Shown here: positions 54,710-63,773 of the stretch, piece by piece | Layout: each line of letters begins with the position of its first letter | Position numbering within the stretch: the stretch's first letter is position 1 | Source of the DNA: an uncultured Desulfobacterales bacterium | GTDB taxonomy: Bacteria; Desulfobacterota; Desulfobacteria; Desulfobacterales; UBA11574 | Assembly: GCA_937998305.1 (NCBI GenBank) | Contig: CALLDL010000018.1 | Span: 42,618 to 106,617, forward strand | DNA: 64,000 nt | Reading direction: 5' to 3' | The notes under the pieces: model-generated | The model's database searches: none | Seen by the model: the letters and a program-made list of their open reading frames with translations, nothing else | Told to the model about the DNA's origin: nothing | Made by a program: the position numbers and the translations under genes

Positions 54710-55392
54710 CTTCTTTCTCCAAAAATTGCCGTTCCTATCCGTACAAGGGTTGCCCCTTCTTCAATGGCAACTTCAAAATCACCGGTCATACCCATGGAGA
54801 GTTCATTCAGGATAACATCTGGAAAGGTTTTTTGAATCTGATCTCTGAGATTCCGAAGGGCTATGAAATAGGGCCGAGCCTTTTCAGGATTGTTGAAAAA
54901 AGGGGGCATTGCCATGAATCCTTTTACGGATAAATTTTCAAAAAAAACAATGTCTTTGATCAGATTTATCGCATTTTCTATGTCTGATCCTGATTTTGAT
55001 TGTTCTTTACTGATATTGATCTGCATGAGCACGTCTTGAACTTTATCAACTTTTTTTGCCTGCTTGTTCAGTTCACGGGCTATTTTGAGCGTATCCACGG
55101 AATGAATCAAATCAAAAAGCCTGACAGCGTATTTAGCCTTGTTGGACTGTAGATGCCCGATAAAATGCCACGATACCGGGTATGTGCCCAGAGCGTTGAA
55201 CTTGTTTCGGGCTTCCTGAACATAATTTTCACCCAAAATGGTAACACCTGCCTCGATGGCTTCCCTGACTCTGTTTGCCGGAATTGTTTTGCTGACTGCA
55301 ACCAGATGGATGCTTTCAGGGGCGCGGCTGCACTTAAAGGCCGCTTTGTTGATGCGGTCCTTCACATTTTCCAGTCTTTTTTTCAAATTCAT
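54706..55392 (-). CDS. YggS/PROSC family PLP homeostasis protein
   Basis: 228 aa. Binds pyridoxal phosphate without catalysis. It shows LVAVSKTIPANRVREAI (PLP lysine), GENYVQEARNK, WHFIGHLQSNKAKYAV, HSVDTLKIARELN, LMQINISKEQSKSG, GFMAMPPFF and SMGMTGDFEVAIEEGATLVR, all hallmarks. Its stop overlaps the queH start. In many bacteria the family lies near division or cofactor genes; here the partner is queH. Confidence 0.92.
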   Translation of the reverse strand: MNLKKRLENVKDRINKAAFKCSRAPESIHLVAVSKTIPANRVREAIEAGVTILGENYVQEARNKFNALGTYPVSWHFIGHLQSNKAKYAVRLFDLIHSVDTLKIARELNKQAKKVDKVQDVLMQINISKEQSKSGSDIENAINLIKDIVFFENLSVKGFMAMPPFFNNPEKARPYFIALRNLRDQIQKTFPDVILNELSMGMTGDFEVAIEEGATLVRIGTAIFGERR

Positions 55393-55459
55393 TGAAGTTT
55401 AACATAAGTTCGAATTATTGGATTACAAATAACCAAAACAAATTGCTAATATGTATGCA

Positions 55460-55708
55460 AAAGTTTAAAGTGCCTAAAGTGAGCTAAAATGCCTATTTAT
55501 CCCGAATTCATCGGGGAAGTTATGGAGTCGCTTCGCTCTGCTGATTTTATATAATTGACAGAATTCCTTAACCCTGGCCCAGACCGATCATCAATACTAT
55601 ATACTCAAAAAGTCATGTTTGTAATAGTCCATAAGCCAGATCAATATATGAACGATTCGCACCAGGGCGGGCTTTAGCTCACTTTAAACTTTAGTTCACT
55701 TCAAACTC
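55460..55708. repeat. ACTTTAG-type inverted repeat, copy 5 (expanded)
   Basis: Left end AAGTTTAAAGTGCCTAAAGT with gagctaaaatgcc; right end TTTAGCTCACTTTAAACTTT with agttcacttcaaact. The interior includes TATTTATCCCGAATTCATCG and a GAGTCGCTTCGCTC hairpin, then extra sequence (55600-55670) not seen in other copies. It fills most of the gap between yggS and maf. Confidence 0.65.
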
Positions 55709-55759
55709 TTGGATTCAGCATATACGGGCTAAGGTCCAGATAAAAATACGTCATTGTAT

Positions 55760-56371
55760 TTATGTATTAGAGCGCTTAGCAATAACGATAACGCCTTCCT
55801 TGATTAAAAATTCTATGACTTCGCAAACCGGAAGCCCCACGACATTTGTGTAGGAACCATTGATGCTTTTAACCAAAAAGGTTCCAAGCCCTTGTATGGC
55901 ATATGAACCTGCCTTGTCAAACGGCTCTTTGGTATGGACATACCACTCGATCTCTTCGTGGGTAAGATTTTTGAAAAGAACGTCTGTTTTAACGGTTTCA
56001 GAGAACAGTCTTTTTTTTGCTCTACAACAGACGGCATACCCGGTTAGGACCTGATGGGTTTGCCCGCTGAGTTGTTTTAACATGGTTCGGGCTTCATCCC
56101 TTGATCCCGGCTTCCCAAGTATGTCCTCGTTTTTAAGGACAATGGTGTCCGCTCCGATCACCCATTTTTCAGGATACTTTTTGGAAATGTCATCGGCTTT
56201 GGCTTCAGATAAAATTCTGACATAAGTTTCCGGGGATGATAGGGGTACCCTCGTTTCGTCGATGCTGCTTGGAATTACGGAAAATTTAAGGCCTGCCTGT
56301 TCCAGTAAATATCGGCGCCGTGGAGACTTTGAAGCAAGAATCAATAGAGGTTCTTCATCTGAAATTTTCAT
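55760..56371 (-). CDS. Maf-like nucleotide pyrophosphatase
   Basis: 203 aa. Hydrolyses non-canonical or m7G nucleoside triphosphates. The Maf signature LILASKSPRRRYLLEQAG (about residue 9), the WVIGADTIVLKN motif with the catalytic Asp, DEARTMLKQLSGQTHQVLTG, and KAGSYAIQGLG are all present. Length is normal. Substrate subtype not decided. Confidence 0.92.
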   Translation of the reverse strand: MKISDEEPLLILASKSPRRRYLLEQAGLKFSVIPSSIDETRVPLSSPETYVRILSEAKADDISKKYPEKWVIGADTIVLKNEDILGKPGSRDEARTMLKQLSGQTHQVLTGYAVCCRAKKRLFSETVKTDVLFKNLTHEEIEWYVHTKEPFDKAGSYAIQGLGTFLVKSINGSYTNVVGLPVCEVIEFLIKEGVIVIAKRSNT

Positions 56372-56488
56372 ATCGTATGATGTGTTTGAGTGATTGGTAT
56401 GTTTTTGGTGTAACGTTGCTGAAACCTAACTTGATAGAGTCGCGAAGCGATTGTATCACTTGAATGTCTTGTCCACCATCGGAAAAAT

Positions 56489-57565
56489 TCACCGTTTATA
56501 GGGATCAACCAAAGCTTGATAGCTGGTATAGTAAATATCCGTTAATGTAATAAAAGCCGTTGTAATCAATGGGCCGTAAATAATGCCGAGGATACCGAAG
56601 ATATTTAATCCGCCAATTATTGATAAAAAGACAAGCAGGGTATGCATTTTAACACGCTGTCCCACCAGCCTTGGCTTTAACAGGTTGTCGACACTCACCG
56701 AGAGGATGAGATAAAAAACAATGAAAAATATGCCCACTGCAATCCGGCCTTTAAAAAAAAGATAAATCGCTGCGGGGATAAATACCACTCCTACGCCGAT
56801 GATGGGAAGAAACGCCAAAAATCCCATAATCACACCCCATAAAAATGCCGATTTTAACCCGAAGAGCCAGAAAACAATCCCGCCCGCAACTCCTTGGATC
56901 AGACCTCCCACCCCATTGCCGATTAGAATCGCACCGGACATATCTTTAAATTTCCGAATGAGTTTTTGGTCCTGTTCCTTGGGCAGCGGGGAAAGGTCGA
57001 TAATGAATGAAATCAGCTTGTCGCCATCTATTAAAAGATAATAAATGATCAGGAGCATAAAAAAGAAATATACGAAAAATTTGAATATATTCGAAGCAAT
57101 GGAGCTTGCCTGCTGATACAGGAAAAGGCCGACCACCTTACCCAGCTCCGAGATACCTTTATTGAGTTCTTCACCGGTAATTTCTATATTAAAATTTGAA
57201 AGGATAAGGTTTATTTTGTCTAAAATCTTGCTGGTTTCAAGAATTTGTTTAATCTGGTCGCTGATGACCGCTCCCTTTCCCATGAGATAGAGGTCATATG
57301 CCTCTTTTGACAATATGCCCACAAAAAAGACCGTTGGGATAAAGAGGATAAAGAATATTAAAGCACAGGTCAAAAGAGAGGAAAAAAGCGGACTTATTTT
57401 ACGGTTTAATAACACGTAAACCGGTTTAAAAATGCTGGTCACAACGGCGGCAAGAATAATAGCGGAGATAAAGGGCCAAAAGAGACGCCCGAGCAAAAAA
57501 GCTGAGACTATAAAAAGCGCCAGAAAAAACCACAAAATAATATTGCCGGAGGTTTTGTCTTGCAT
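56489..57565 (-). CDS. AI-2E family (PerM/TqsA-like) membrane transporter
   Basis: 358 aa with about eight hydrophobic segments. The AI-2E family pattern is visible: FISAIILAAVVTSIFKPVYV near residue 35, a long extracytoplasmic-type stretch, then LIGNGVGGLIQGVAGGIVFW, FLAFLPIIGVGVVFIPAAIY, PRLVGQRVKMHTLLVFLSI and GILGIIYGPLITTAF. Members include TqsA (autoinducer-2 export) and Na+/H+ antiporter-like proteins, so substrate is unknown. The gene stands about 200 bases after the 51-aa gene. Confidence 0.88.
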   Translation of the reverse strand: MQDKTSGNIILWFFLALFIVSAFLLGRLFWPFISAIILAAVVTSIFKPVYVLLNRKISPLFSSLLTCALIFFILFIPTVFFVGILSKEAYDLYLMGKGAVISDQIKQILETSKILDKINLILSNFNIEITGEELNKGISELGKVVGLFLYQQASSIASNIFKFFVYFFFMLLIIYYLLIDGDKLISFIIDLSPLPKEQDQKLIRKFKDMSGAILIGNGVGGLIQGVAGGIVFWLFGLKSAFLWGVIMGFLAFLPIIGVGVVFIPAAIYLFFKGRIAVGIFFIVFYLILSVSVDNLLKPRLVGQRVKMHTLLVFLSIIGGLNIFGILGIIYGPLITTAFITLTDIYYTSYQALVDPYKR

Positions 57566-57762
57566 TGCAACTCCAATTCAATACAAAGAATTCCTGTCAT
57601 CGCGCATGGCGGTTACCCATGCCTGGCCCAAGCCTGATAAAAGCGCCATGGATTAAAACATCTATCGGTAATGTATTCGTTTCATTCAACCGGGAATGTC
57701 GAGACGGTTATCAGGAAAGATACCCTGTGAAATTTAGGAGCGGATCATTTCTATTTACTGGT

Positions 57763-57918
57763 CTATTTGCTGGCCAATCCGCCCGCAACAAATAAAAGAA
57801 TGATTTCATAAGCAAAAACAGAAACATAACTGCCAAATAACGCATAAACAATGCCGCCGCCGATGACCGCCGGCACACCAAATACCACCAAAGTACCCAA
57901 TCTTCTACTGATGTTCAT
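57763..57918 (-). CDS. Very small membrane protein, 51 aa (not in the ORF track)
   Basis: Below the track's size limit. The frame from the ATG at 57918 reads MNISRRLGTLVVFGVPAVIG, then GGIVYALFGSYVSVFAYEII and LLFVAGGLASK. It is nearly all hydrophobic with a basic N-terminus, so one long or two short membrane helices. AAAGGAG lies 10-12 bases upstream. It precedes the AI-2E transporter on the same strand and may be co-expressed. No family recognised; an accessory subunit role is a guess. Confidence 0.5.
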   Translation of the reverse strand: MNISRRLGTLVVFGVPAVIGGGIVYALFGSYVSVFAYEIILLFVAGGLASK

Positions 57919-58149
57919 CTTTAATCAATCTCCTTTAAATATATATTATTATCAAAAGGGAATCCTGAAAAAAAATCGATAAGCAAGAAATAACGTCTAA
58001 TTTAAACACATCACACCGGCCAAAAGTTGAGCTTGCGAAATCCTGCTTTCTGTATTAAATTTTTTAGCAACAATCTATGAAAGATGTTCGTTTGTAGCAA
58101 TAACGGAAAATCAAGTAAAGAAAAAAACAGACAAAATCGTTTTATTTAA

Positions 58150-58466
58150 TAAATGTGGATCATCTCCCGATTAGTTGTAGTTAATTAGAGTAAAATAAGT
58201 GGGTCATCTCCAATTGAGCGGGTGTGATCCCAAAGGATCCAAGGGGTCAAGGGTCCAAGGATTCGAGTGAAAATCAAAAAAATATTCAAAGAGAGTAACC
58301 TATATTATTGCTAGCTAAAGATTTAGATTTAATTGAAAAAGGTGAATTGGGTACACTAAATAAAAGCATCGCAGAAATCGAAAGAATGTTAAAGGCGCTG
58401 ATAAAGTCTTTAGACAACAAACCCTTGGACCCTCTTCTCCAACTAAATTGGAGAAGAACTATAAAT
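58150..58466 (+). repeat. Four-helix-bundle-associated dispersed repeat, copy 2
   Basis: The opposite-orientation partner of 2985-3300. It begins with GTGGATCATCTCCCGATTAG and TTGTAGTTAATTAG, then GGGTCATCTCC, GGGGTCAAGGGTCCAAGGATTCGAGTGA, the four-helix-bundle remnant and the CTTCTCCAACTAAATTGGAGAAG hairpin. It ends about 10 bases before the NRDE start codon. Confidence 0.75.
58299..58437 (+). pseudogene. Remnant of a four-helix-bundle protein, C-terminal fragment
   Basis: After an in-frame TAA the frame reads PILLLAKDLDLIEKGELGTL then NKSIAEIERMLKALIKSLDN and runs on through the hairpin. It is the C-terminal helix pair of the S23/four-helix-bundle family; the N-terminal half is missing. 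Unlike copy 1 it has no frameshift in this stretch. The two remnants show the ancestral gene. Confidence 0.65.
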
Positions 58467-58476
58467 GTAAACAACA

Positions 58477-59256
58477 ATGTGCCTGATCCTTCTATCATAT
58501 GAGATGCATCCGAAATACCGGATGGTACTGGCGGCGAACAGAGATGAATATTATAACCGTCCCACAGCCCCCATCGCCTTCCATGATGATTCGTCGGATA
58601 TTCTTGGTGGCCGAGACCTTAAGCATCACGGAATGTGGTTGGGTATCACCCGGCTCGGACGGTTCGCAGCCATCACCAATTACAGAGATCCGGGCCTGAA
58701 TATATCCGGTGCACCATCCAGAGGTTTTTTGGTTCGAGATTTTTTAACCGGTAAAGAATCGCCTAACAGTTATCTCGAACATGTCAAATCCATTGGACAT
58801 CAATATAACGGATATAATCTTCTTGTTGGAGACCGGTCTGAACTCTACTATTATTCAAACCGTGGAAACACTATTGAAAAATTAAAACCGGGCATGTACG
58901 GCCTGAGCAATCATCTGATGGATACATCCTGGCCCAAGATCACAAAGGGAAAGTCGGACCTTGGGAAACTGTTGAACGGTAAAGAAGATATAGCCCCCCA
59001 AGATATATTCGATCTTTTAAAGGATGGTTCTTGTCCGCCGGACAGCATGCTGCCTGACACCGGTGTGGATCTCGAATGGGAGCGGATTCTTTCTCCGTTA
59101 TTTATTACCAGCGAGTTTTATGGGACACGTTCATCTTCGATCATCCTCATCGAAAGGAAGGGAGTAATCACATTTCTGGAAAGGACATTCATTCCGGATG
59201 GCGGTGTATCCAAAGAGGAAAAAGCCCGTAAATTTACATTTCAGATGTCCGCGTAA
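58477..59256 (+). CDS. NRDE (TANGO2-like) family protein
   Basis: 259 aa. The family has an Ntn-hydrolase fold with Cys2 as presumed nucleophile. It starts MCLILLSYEMHPKYRMVLAANRDEYYNRPT, with the eponymous NRDE at residues 21-24, and shows GGRDLKHHGMWLGITRLGRF, ITNYRDP, GPSRGFLVRDFL and YGLSNHLMDTSWPK. Human TANGO2 is linked to lipid and heme metabolism; the bacterial role is unknown. The start is fixed by Cys2. There is no ribosome binding site and a repeat abuts it. Confidence 0.88.
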   Translation: MCLILLSYEMHPKYRMVLAANRDEYYNRPTAPIAFHDDSSDILGGRDLKHHGMWLGITRLGRFAAITNYRDPGLNISGAPSRGFLVRDFLTGKESPNSYLEHVKSIGHQYNGYNLLVGDRSELYYYSNRGNTIEKLKPGMYGLSNHLMDTSWPKITKGKSDLGKLLNGKEDIAPQDIFDLLKDGSCPPDSMLPDTGVDLEWERILSPLFITSEFYGTRSSSIILIERKGVITFLERTFIPDGGVSKEEKARKFTFQMSA

Positions 59257-59272
59257 TTTTTCTGTATTATCC

Positions 59273-59301
59273 TTGACAAATGGATGATACTTACTTAAAT
59301 T
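59273..59301 (+). promoter_or_regulatory. Sigma-70 promoter of ssrA
   Basis: TTGACA (59273-59278), a 17-base spacer and TAAATT (59296-59301) lie about 40 bases before the mature 5' end of tmRNA. The -35 is perfect; the -10 matches 4 of 6. Confidence 0.6.
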
Positions 59302-59343
59302 TAGATATTAAATATGTTCTTTTAAATAATCTGCAAAATTTAT

Positions 59344-59699
59344 GGGGGCGAAACGGCTTCGACGGGGATAAAGAAGCACAGGTTGCATACCAAGCTCCTG
59401 CCGGCTTGTAAAAAAGGTGGGAAATTAAACATAATCGCAGATGATTATAATTACGCTCTAGCCGCTTAAAGGCTAGCGTCCTGCCGAACCATTCCTGCTA
59501 ATTCGGCAAGGGCGTCGACGAGCAGGATAGCTGGTCCCTAAATCCTGTTAACGGATCAGCGAATATTCTTACAGGATAGCCTTTTAAGCATCCTGCCTGG
59601 AGGAGACTAAAAAAGGCGAAAGCGAAAGTTCAGGCTATGTATGTAGATGCCTATGCGGAATGTTTTCGGACGCGGGTTCGACTCCCGCCGCCTCCACCA
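59344..59699 (+). ncRNA. ssrA: tmRNA (ssrA)
   Basis: Rescues stalled ribosomes. The 5' end GGGGGCGAAACGGCTTCGAC pairs with the 3' end CGCCTCC-A-CCA to form the acceptor stem, and TTCGACTCCC is the T arm with CCA encoded. The resume frame at 59428-59469 reads NIIADDYNYALAA and stop, so the full tag is A-NIIADDYNYALAA, typical of the AxxYNYALAA group in Desulfobacterota. The 356-base length is normal for a one-piece tmRNA. It borders an integrase remnant, a classic integration site. Confidence 0.95.
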
Positions 59700-59735
59700 T
59701 TTGAAAATCTAGTCATATCAGGGCGTTAGCCCTGT

Positions 59736-60224
59736 TCAGGGACGTGGATTTTCACGATTGTGACCATAATTGTGACCAATTGTGACCAAATCCGTGTCCC
59801 TTTTGTTTTTGGTGGCTTCCAAATAAAGCTTTTCAAGGGCTGATCCGTCATGCCTTGTCAGATTTGGAATATAGCGACCGTAAGTCTTATACACCATGGA
59901 CGTGTTCACATGCCCTAAGGTTCTGGCCACCCATTCAGGTGATTCTCCGGCGCCTAAAGCCCAGGAAGCGAACGTGTGACGTGTTTCGTACATTCTCCGA
60001 TACCTAAGACCGCTTTTTTTCATGGCCCGCGCCCAGACCTCTCTGGCTTTGTCCTGAAGGATGGGTTTTGCGTTGATGTTTAAAAACACATACGGGTTGT
60101 TAAGATCCTTCGTCAGTTCCCACTGATCTTCAAGAACCTTTCGCATAGACGGTCTGATCTCGATCCTTCGCCGACTTTCTTCGGTCTTTAAATCCGATTT
60201 TTCCCTGTTTCGAACCCTGCTAAG
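59736..60224 (-). pseudogene. Truncated tyrosine recombinase (integrase) beside tmRNA
   Basis: The track shows 136 aa from an internal ATG, but the frame is open 26 codons further up and has no start of its own before a stop (TAA at 60225-60227). It reads LSRVRNREKSDLKTEESRRR into the known core: MYETRHTFASWALGAGE (Arg), ARTLGHVNTSMVYKTYGRYI (His and Tyr nucleophile). The N-terminal DNA-binding and first catalytic Arg parts are missing. It abuts the mltD stop. So only the 3' part of a phage-type integrase (about 160 of 350-400 aa) remains next to the ssrA 3' end. Confidence 0.8.
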
Positions 60225-60231
60225 TTATCTC

Positions 60232-62418
60232 CTACCGGGCAGACATCCTGTTGTCATCTGTTTTTCTATAACCGTACAAACACCGGATAAAAGCGAACAC
60301 AGTTTTGAACTTCTCCCTAAGATTCGGCACCAGACGTTTCATAAGCAGAACCAAGGCGATGATCAGGGCGATGAAAAACACAGGATAATAATATACATTG
60401 GCCCGGAATTTGTTGATAACCGTATCATCTTCAAAACTCTCCGAAGGAACTGTCGGGTACGGATGAACAATATCCGCTGCATTCGAGGTTATCTCTTTGA
60501 TCACTGGAATGACGAGCTTTTGTGACCATCTCAAATCATTGAAGTCGATTTTCGGATTATATTTTTTAAGCAGCCAAACCGGCATTTCAAAAGTATCATT
60601 GCACAGGGTCCAGATATTGTCGCCTTTTTGGGCCTGGTATAATTGAACGGTTTCGATTTCATAGAAGCTGAAAAAATCCTCCTGAATCTTTTTGTGGTAT
60701 TCAAACCGCGTTTCTTCAAATTGTTCTTTCGAAATCTTATCAAGGGGTATTTTCACTTTCATGTGCAACTGTAATGTTCTGCTGTAGGGAAATCTATTCA
60801 GCCTTCGGATAATCTTCGTCGGAATTTCAAGCCATTCAGCGAAGTGTCCCAGAGTTTCTCCCATTTTAACCAGGATGATTCCAACGGGTTTGCCCTTTTG
60901 TATCATCACCCGCTCGACCTCCAGGTTGCCCCCTACGATAGCCGGGTCGATTGCCAGCCCGGACGCCGGGGTCGCGGCCTCGTATGCGGAAGATGTACGC
61001 AAAGACGCCATCTCCGGGGCTTGTGTTCTTTGTTGATGGATTTTAGCGATGGAAAGGTGCGGGGCTTCAGACATATTCGCCACTTCACCGGGCAACGGCA
61101 GTCTCAAATGTTGATTGACATAAATGACACCTTTTGAGTTGATCTTGTTGGCCAGGATCAGGTCGGATACTTTGATTCCGTGCATCTTTGCAATTTTTGT
61201 GATGTTATCGCCCTTTTTCACGCGATAAATATGACTCGCCTTCTGATGATGCTTATACATGTTCCAGGGCAATTCCGTGGACGCTCCCATTCGATTTTGC
61301 ACTGCATCTGACGGCAGGCGCAGTGAATATCCTTTGGGTACATATTTTTGCCCTCTGAAAACCGGAGGCCGCAAAGAGAGATTGAGCTTGCGAAGGGTTG
61401 CCATGTCCACGCCAAAATATTGGCCCAGGTCTTTAATGGATGCATAACCGGCCAGCACGATTTTTCGGCTATCAACAGGTGTGTCCGGCGTTATTTTGCC
61501 GAAATATTTTTCATAATTGGTGGCGACTTCCCGTGCGGCCAAAAACTCCGAGTAAAAATTCCTTGAAGCAAATCGAAAGTTTTTGCTTTTGTAATGGTTA
61601 AAGATCTCTTCGTAGCCGCCTTTTGTCCATTTTGCGCTTAACACCCCCGAAATTCCGTGATTGTAGGCTGTAATGGCCAGCGGCCAGCTTTCAAATTTAT
61701 CATAGGAGTGCTTCAGCAACTGGGCCGCTGCCTCGGATGATCGAATGGGATCCCATCTTTCATCTATGGCATAGCCCACGGTCATAAAACGCTTGCCGGC
61801 TTTGCGAACAAATTGCCAGATACCCGCAGCGCCGAATTTACTGTAGGCCTTGGGGTTATATGAGGATTCCACATGGGGCAGATAGACGAGATCTACCGGC
61901 AATCCGTATGAAAGAAAAATCTTTTTGATCTGGTCGATAAAGGCGCCGGAACGAACAATCCCTTCACGAAAGCGATCCTTTTGACCGATCTGGCAGCGGA
62001 TTTTGTACATCGCCTTTCGGAAAGTGGCCCGATTCGCATTCTTGCCAAACAGGGCTGCCACCCGCTTGGCTTCGCCATCAGATACAGAAGGATTTTGAGC
62101 CAATTTTCTTAAAATATTTTTGTATTTACGTTTGGCTTTTTGGGTCCGCTTCTCGTTGATTTTTTTTGCACCGTACCGATCCGGGTCTATGAGGTCGATC
62201 ACCTCATAGATGATATTCAAGTTTTTGCTGTCATGGAGAATGCCCTGGGCTGTTGAGCACTCTGAGTAAACCTTGGTCCAGAACTTTACATTCGGTTCTA
62301 TGCTGGGATAAACAGGAAAGGGTGTGGCGTCACCATTAAGAGCCGCAGGGAAAAAAAAGTTGCTGAACAGGAAAAGAACGGACATGCAGAATTTCAGGGG
62401 CATCTTTTTCATAACCAT
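60232..62418 (-). CDS. MltD-like lytic transglycosylase with LysM domains and a C-terminal membrane helix
   Basis: About 728 aa. The track start (62643) runs through non-coding sequence; the ATG at 62418 with GGAG gives MVMKKMPLKFCMSVLFLFSN and a signal peptide. The SLT domain (about residues 180-300) has LVYLPHVESSYNPKAYSKFG with catalytic Glu and AAGIWQFVRKAGKRF. It has LysM-like repeats at about 395-440 (IYRVKKGDNITKIAKMHGIK), 525-570 and 600-650 (AQKGDNIWTLCNDTFEMPV). A hydrophobic segment near the end (YYPVFFIALIIALVLLMKRL) is not usual for MltD and could anchor it. Confidence 0.88.
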   Translation of the reverse strand: MVMKKMPLKFCMSVLFLFSNFFFPAALNGDATPFPVYPSIEPNVKFWTKVYSECSTAQGILHDSKNLNIIYEVIDLIDPDRYGAKKINEKRTQKAKRKYKNILRKLAQNPSVSDGEAKRVAALFGKNANRATFRKAMYKIRCQIGQKDRFREGIVRSGAFIDQIKKIFLSYGLPVDLVYLPHVESSYNPKAYSKFGAAGIWQFVRKAGKRFMTVGYAIDERWDPIRSSEAAAQLLKHSYDKFESWPLAITAYNHGISGVLSAKWTKGGYEEIFNHYKSKNFRFASRNFYSEFLAAREVATNYEKYFGKITPDTPVDSRKIVLAGYASIKDLGQYFGVDMATLRKLNLSLRPPVFRGQKYVPKGYSLRLPSDAVQNRMGASTELPWNMYKHHQKASHIYRVKKGDNITKIAKMHGIKVSDLILANKINSKGVIYVNQHLRLPLPGEVANMSEAPHLSIAKIHQQRTQAPEMASLRTSSAYEAATPASGLAIDPAIVGGNLEVERVMIQKGKPVGIILVKMGETLGHFAEWLEIPTKIIRRLNRFPYSRTLQLHMKVKIPLDKISKEQFEETRFEYHKKIQEDFFSFYEIETVQLYQAQKGDNIWTLCNDTFEMPVWLLKKYNPKIDFNDLRWSQKLVIPVIKEITSNAADIVHPYPTVPSESFEDDTVINKFRANVYYYPVFFIALIIALVLLMKRLVPNLREKFKTVFAFIRCLYGYRKTDDNRMSAR

Positions 62419-62855
62419 AAATCTCCATTTTACCCATGCGTTAAAGAGGTCCAAAACATAAGCGGCCAAGATAGTGCAAGAATCATGCGAAGTGACGCAT
62501 TTTTTCTTTTGGAGATGAGAAAAATGGAAAAATATCAAGGAATTATTTGATAGGAAAAAATATAGATACGATGTCGGATGACAATAATTGGCAATGACAT
62601 GGCCATTATTGGGCAGGTTCAACAAGGGCCTAAAAGCCCACAAGTTTAGTAACGAGTCAGTTTGCCTGGCTCATCTCGTAATGCAGTGGGAGAACGCTTT
62701 AAAACCCAACCTTCCAGTATTCCACCATTCCATTATTTTTACCCCTGAAACTTTTTTCTGTTTAACTGGGGCCATATTCAAGGCAAGCGTTCTATGCTCA
62801 ATAAATGTGCTATACTTTCATAAAGTTGTAACATTTCCAAAAACGCTTACAAAAA
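62419..62855. other. Non-coding stretch with ATTCCA repeats
   Basis: This is 437 bases between the htpX stop and mltD start. It includes degenerate ATTCCA units (CCAGTATTCCACCATTCCAT, about 62711-62735), which also occur at 9092, 48105 and 49247. No gene seen; the track's 145-aa plus ORF crosses into htpX antisense. Confidence 0.5.
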
Positions 62856-63773
62856 CTATCTGGACAGACGATCCCAAAACGCTTTGCCCTGGTCCAGATC
62901 CATACCTCCACCATGACCTGAAGCGTCTTTCGGCGCTTGAAAGCCCCTTAGCCTTGCAATTCGATCGTTTAAGGGCGGATGGGTTGAGAACAGACTCATC
63001 ATTTTTTGACCGGAAAGGGGATTGACGATGAACATGTGGGCTGTGGATGGATTGGCATCCATGGGACGTTTGCCGGAGTAGGCTCCAAGTTTTTCCAGTG
63101 CCCGGGCCAACCCTTCGTTATTTTTTGCAAAACGTGCACCAGAAGCATCCGCCATATATTCCCGGGATCGGGATATAGCTGTTTGTATGAGAACGGCCGC
63201 AATGGGGGCAAGGATGGACATGATGATCAGTCCAAAACCGCCCATGCCTTCATTATCGTCGCTTCCGCCTCCAAAAATAGCCGACCACCGGGCAATGCTC
63301 GCCAGCATCATGATGGCGCCGGCCATGGTTGCAGCAATTGAACCGATGAGGATATCCCGGTTTTTGACATGGGCCAACTCATGCCCCAGAACACCGGCAA
63401 GCTCATTGCGATTCATGATCTTGAGCAAACCCTCTGTTACCGCTACAACGGCATTTTCCGGGTTTCTGCCGGTTGCAAATGCATTGGGAGATTCCTGGGG
63501 GATGATGTAGACTCTGGGTGTGGGAAGACCGGCCCTGTTGGCAAGATCCTGGACAAGGCCATAAAGTTCCGGTGCCTGGCCGGGAGTTGCTTCACGGGCA
63601 TTGTACATACGAAGAACGATTTTGTCAGAATACCAGTAGCTGAAAAGGTTCATGCCTGCTGCAAAGAAAAAAGCAATGATCAATCCCTGGCGTCCTCCCA
63701 GCAGATGTCCGATAAACATGAAAAATGCCGTCATTATTGTAAGCAAAACGGTTGTTTTAATCTGATTTCCCAT
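62856..63773 (-). CDS. htpX: Protease HtpX
   Basis: 305 aa membrane zinc protease for membrane-protein quality control. Two N-terminal helices (about residues 7-45), [10 protein letters not shown] zinc motif (about 131) with the third ligand in [16 protein letters not shown] (about 213), two further helices (about 145-160 and 180-203), and [13 protein letters not shown] near the C-terminus. All features are standard. GAGG lies seven bases before the ATG. Confidence 0.94.
   Translation of the reverse strand: MGNQIKTTVLLTIMTAFFMFIGHLLGGRQGLIIAFFFAAGMNLFSYWYSDKIVLRMYNAREATPGQAPELYGLVQDLANRAGLPTPRVYIIPQESPNAFATGRNPENAVVAVTEGLLKIMNRNELAGVLGHELAHVKNRDILIGSIAATMAGAIMMLASIARWSAIFGGGSDDNEGMGGFGLIIMSILAPIAAVLIQTAISRSREYMADASGARFAKNNEGLARALEKLGAYSGKRPMDANPSTAHMFIVNPLSGQKMMSLFSTHPPLNDRIARLRGFQAPKDASGHGGGMDLDQGKAFWDRLSR

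Noticed and set aside
27447-55708. CRISPR array suggested by recurrent short units
   Set aside because: The units are nine to ten bases, inverted, dispersed across the window and without regular spacers or cas genes.
59700-59760. Terminator of tmRNA (CAGGGCGTTAGCCCTG)
   Set aside because: A six-bp stem is present but lacks a T run on the plus strand; it may instead belong to the att region or the integrase remnant, so it was not called.
62419-62643. Extended start of the MltD-like gene in the ORF track
   Set aside because: The upstream 75 codons have no ribosome binding site and place the signal peptide internally; the ATG at 62418 is better.
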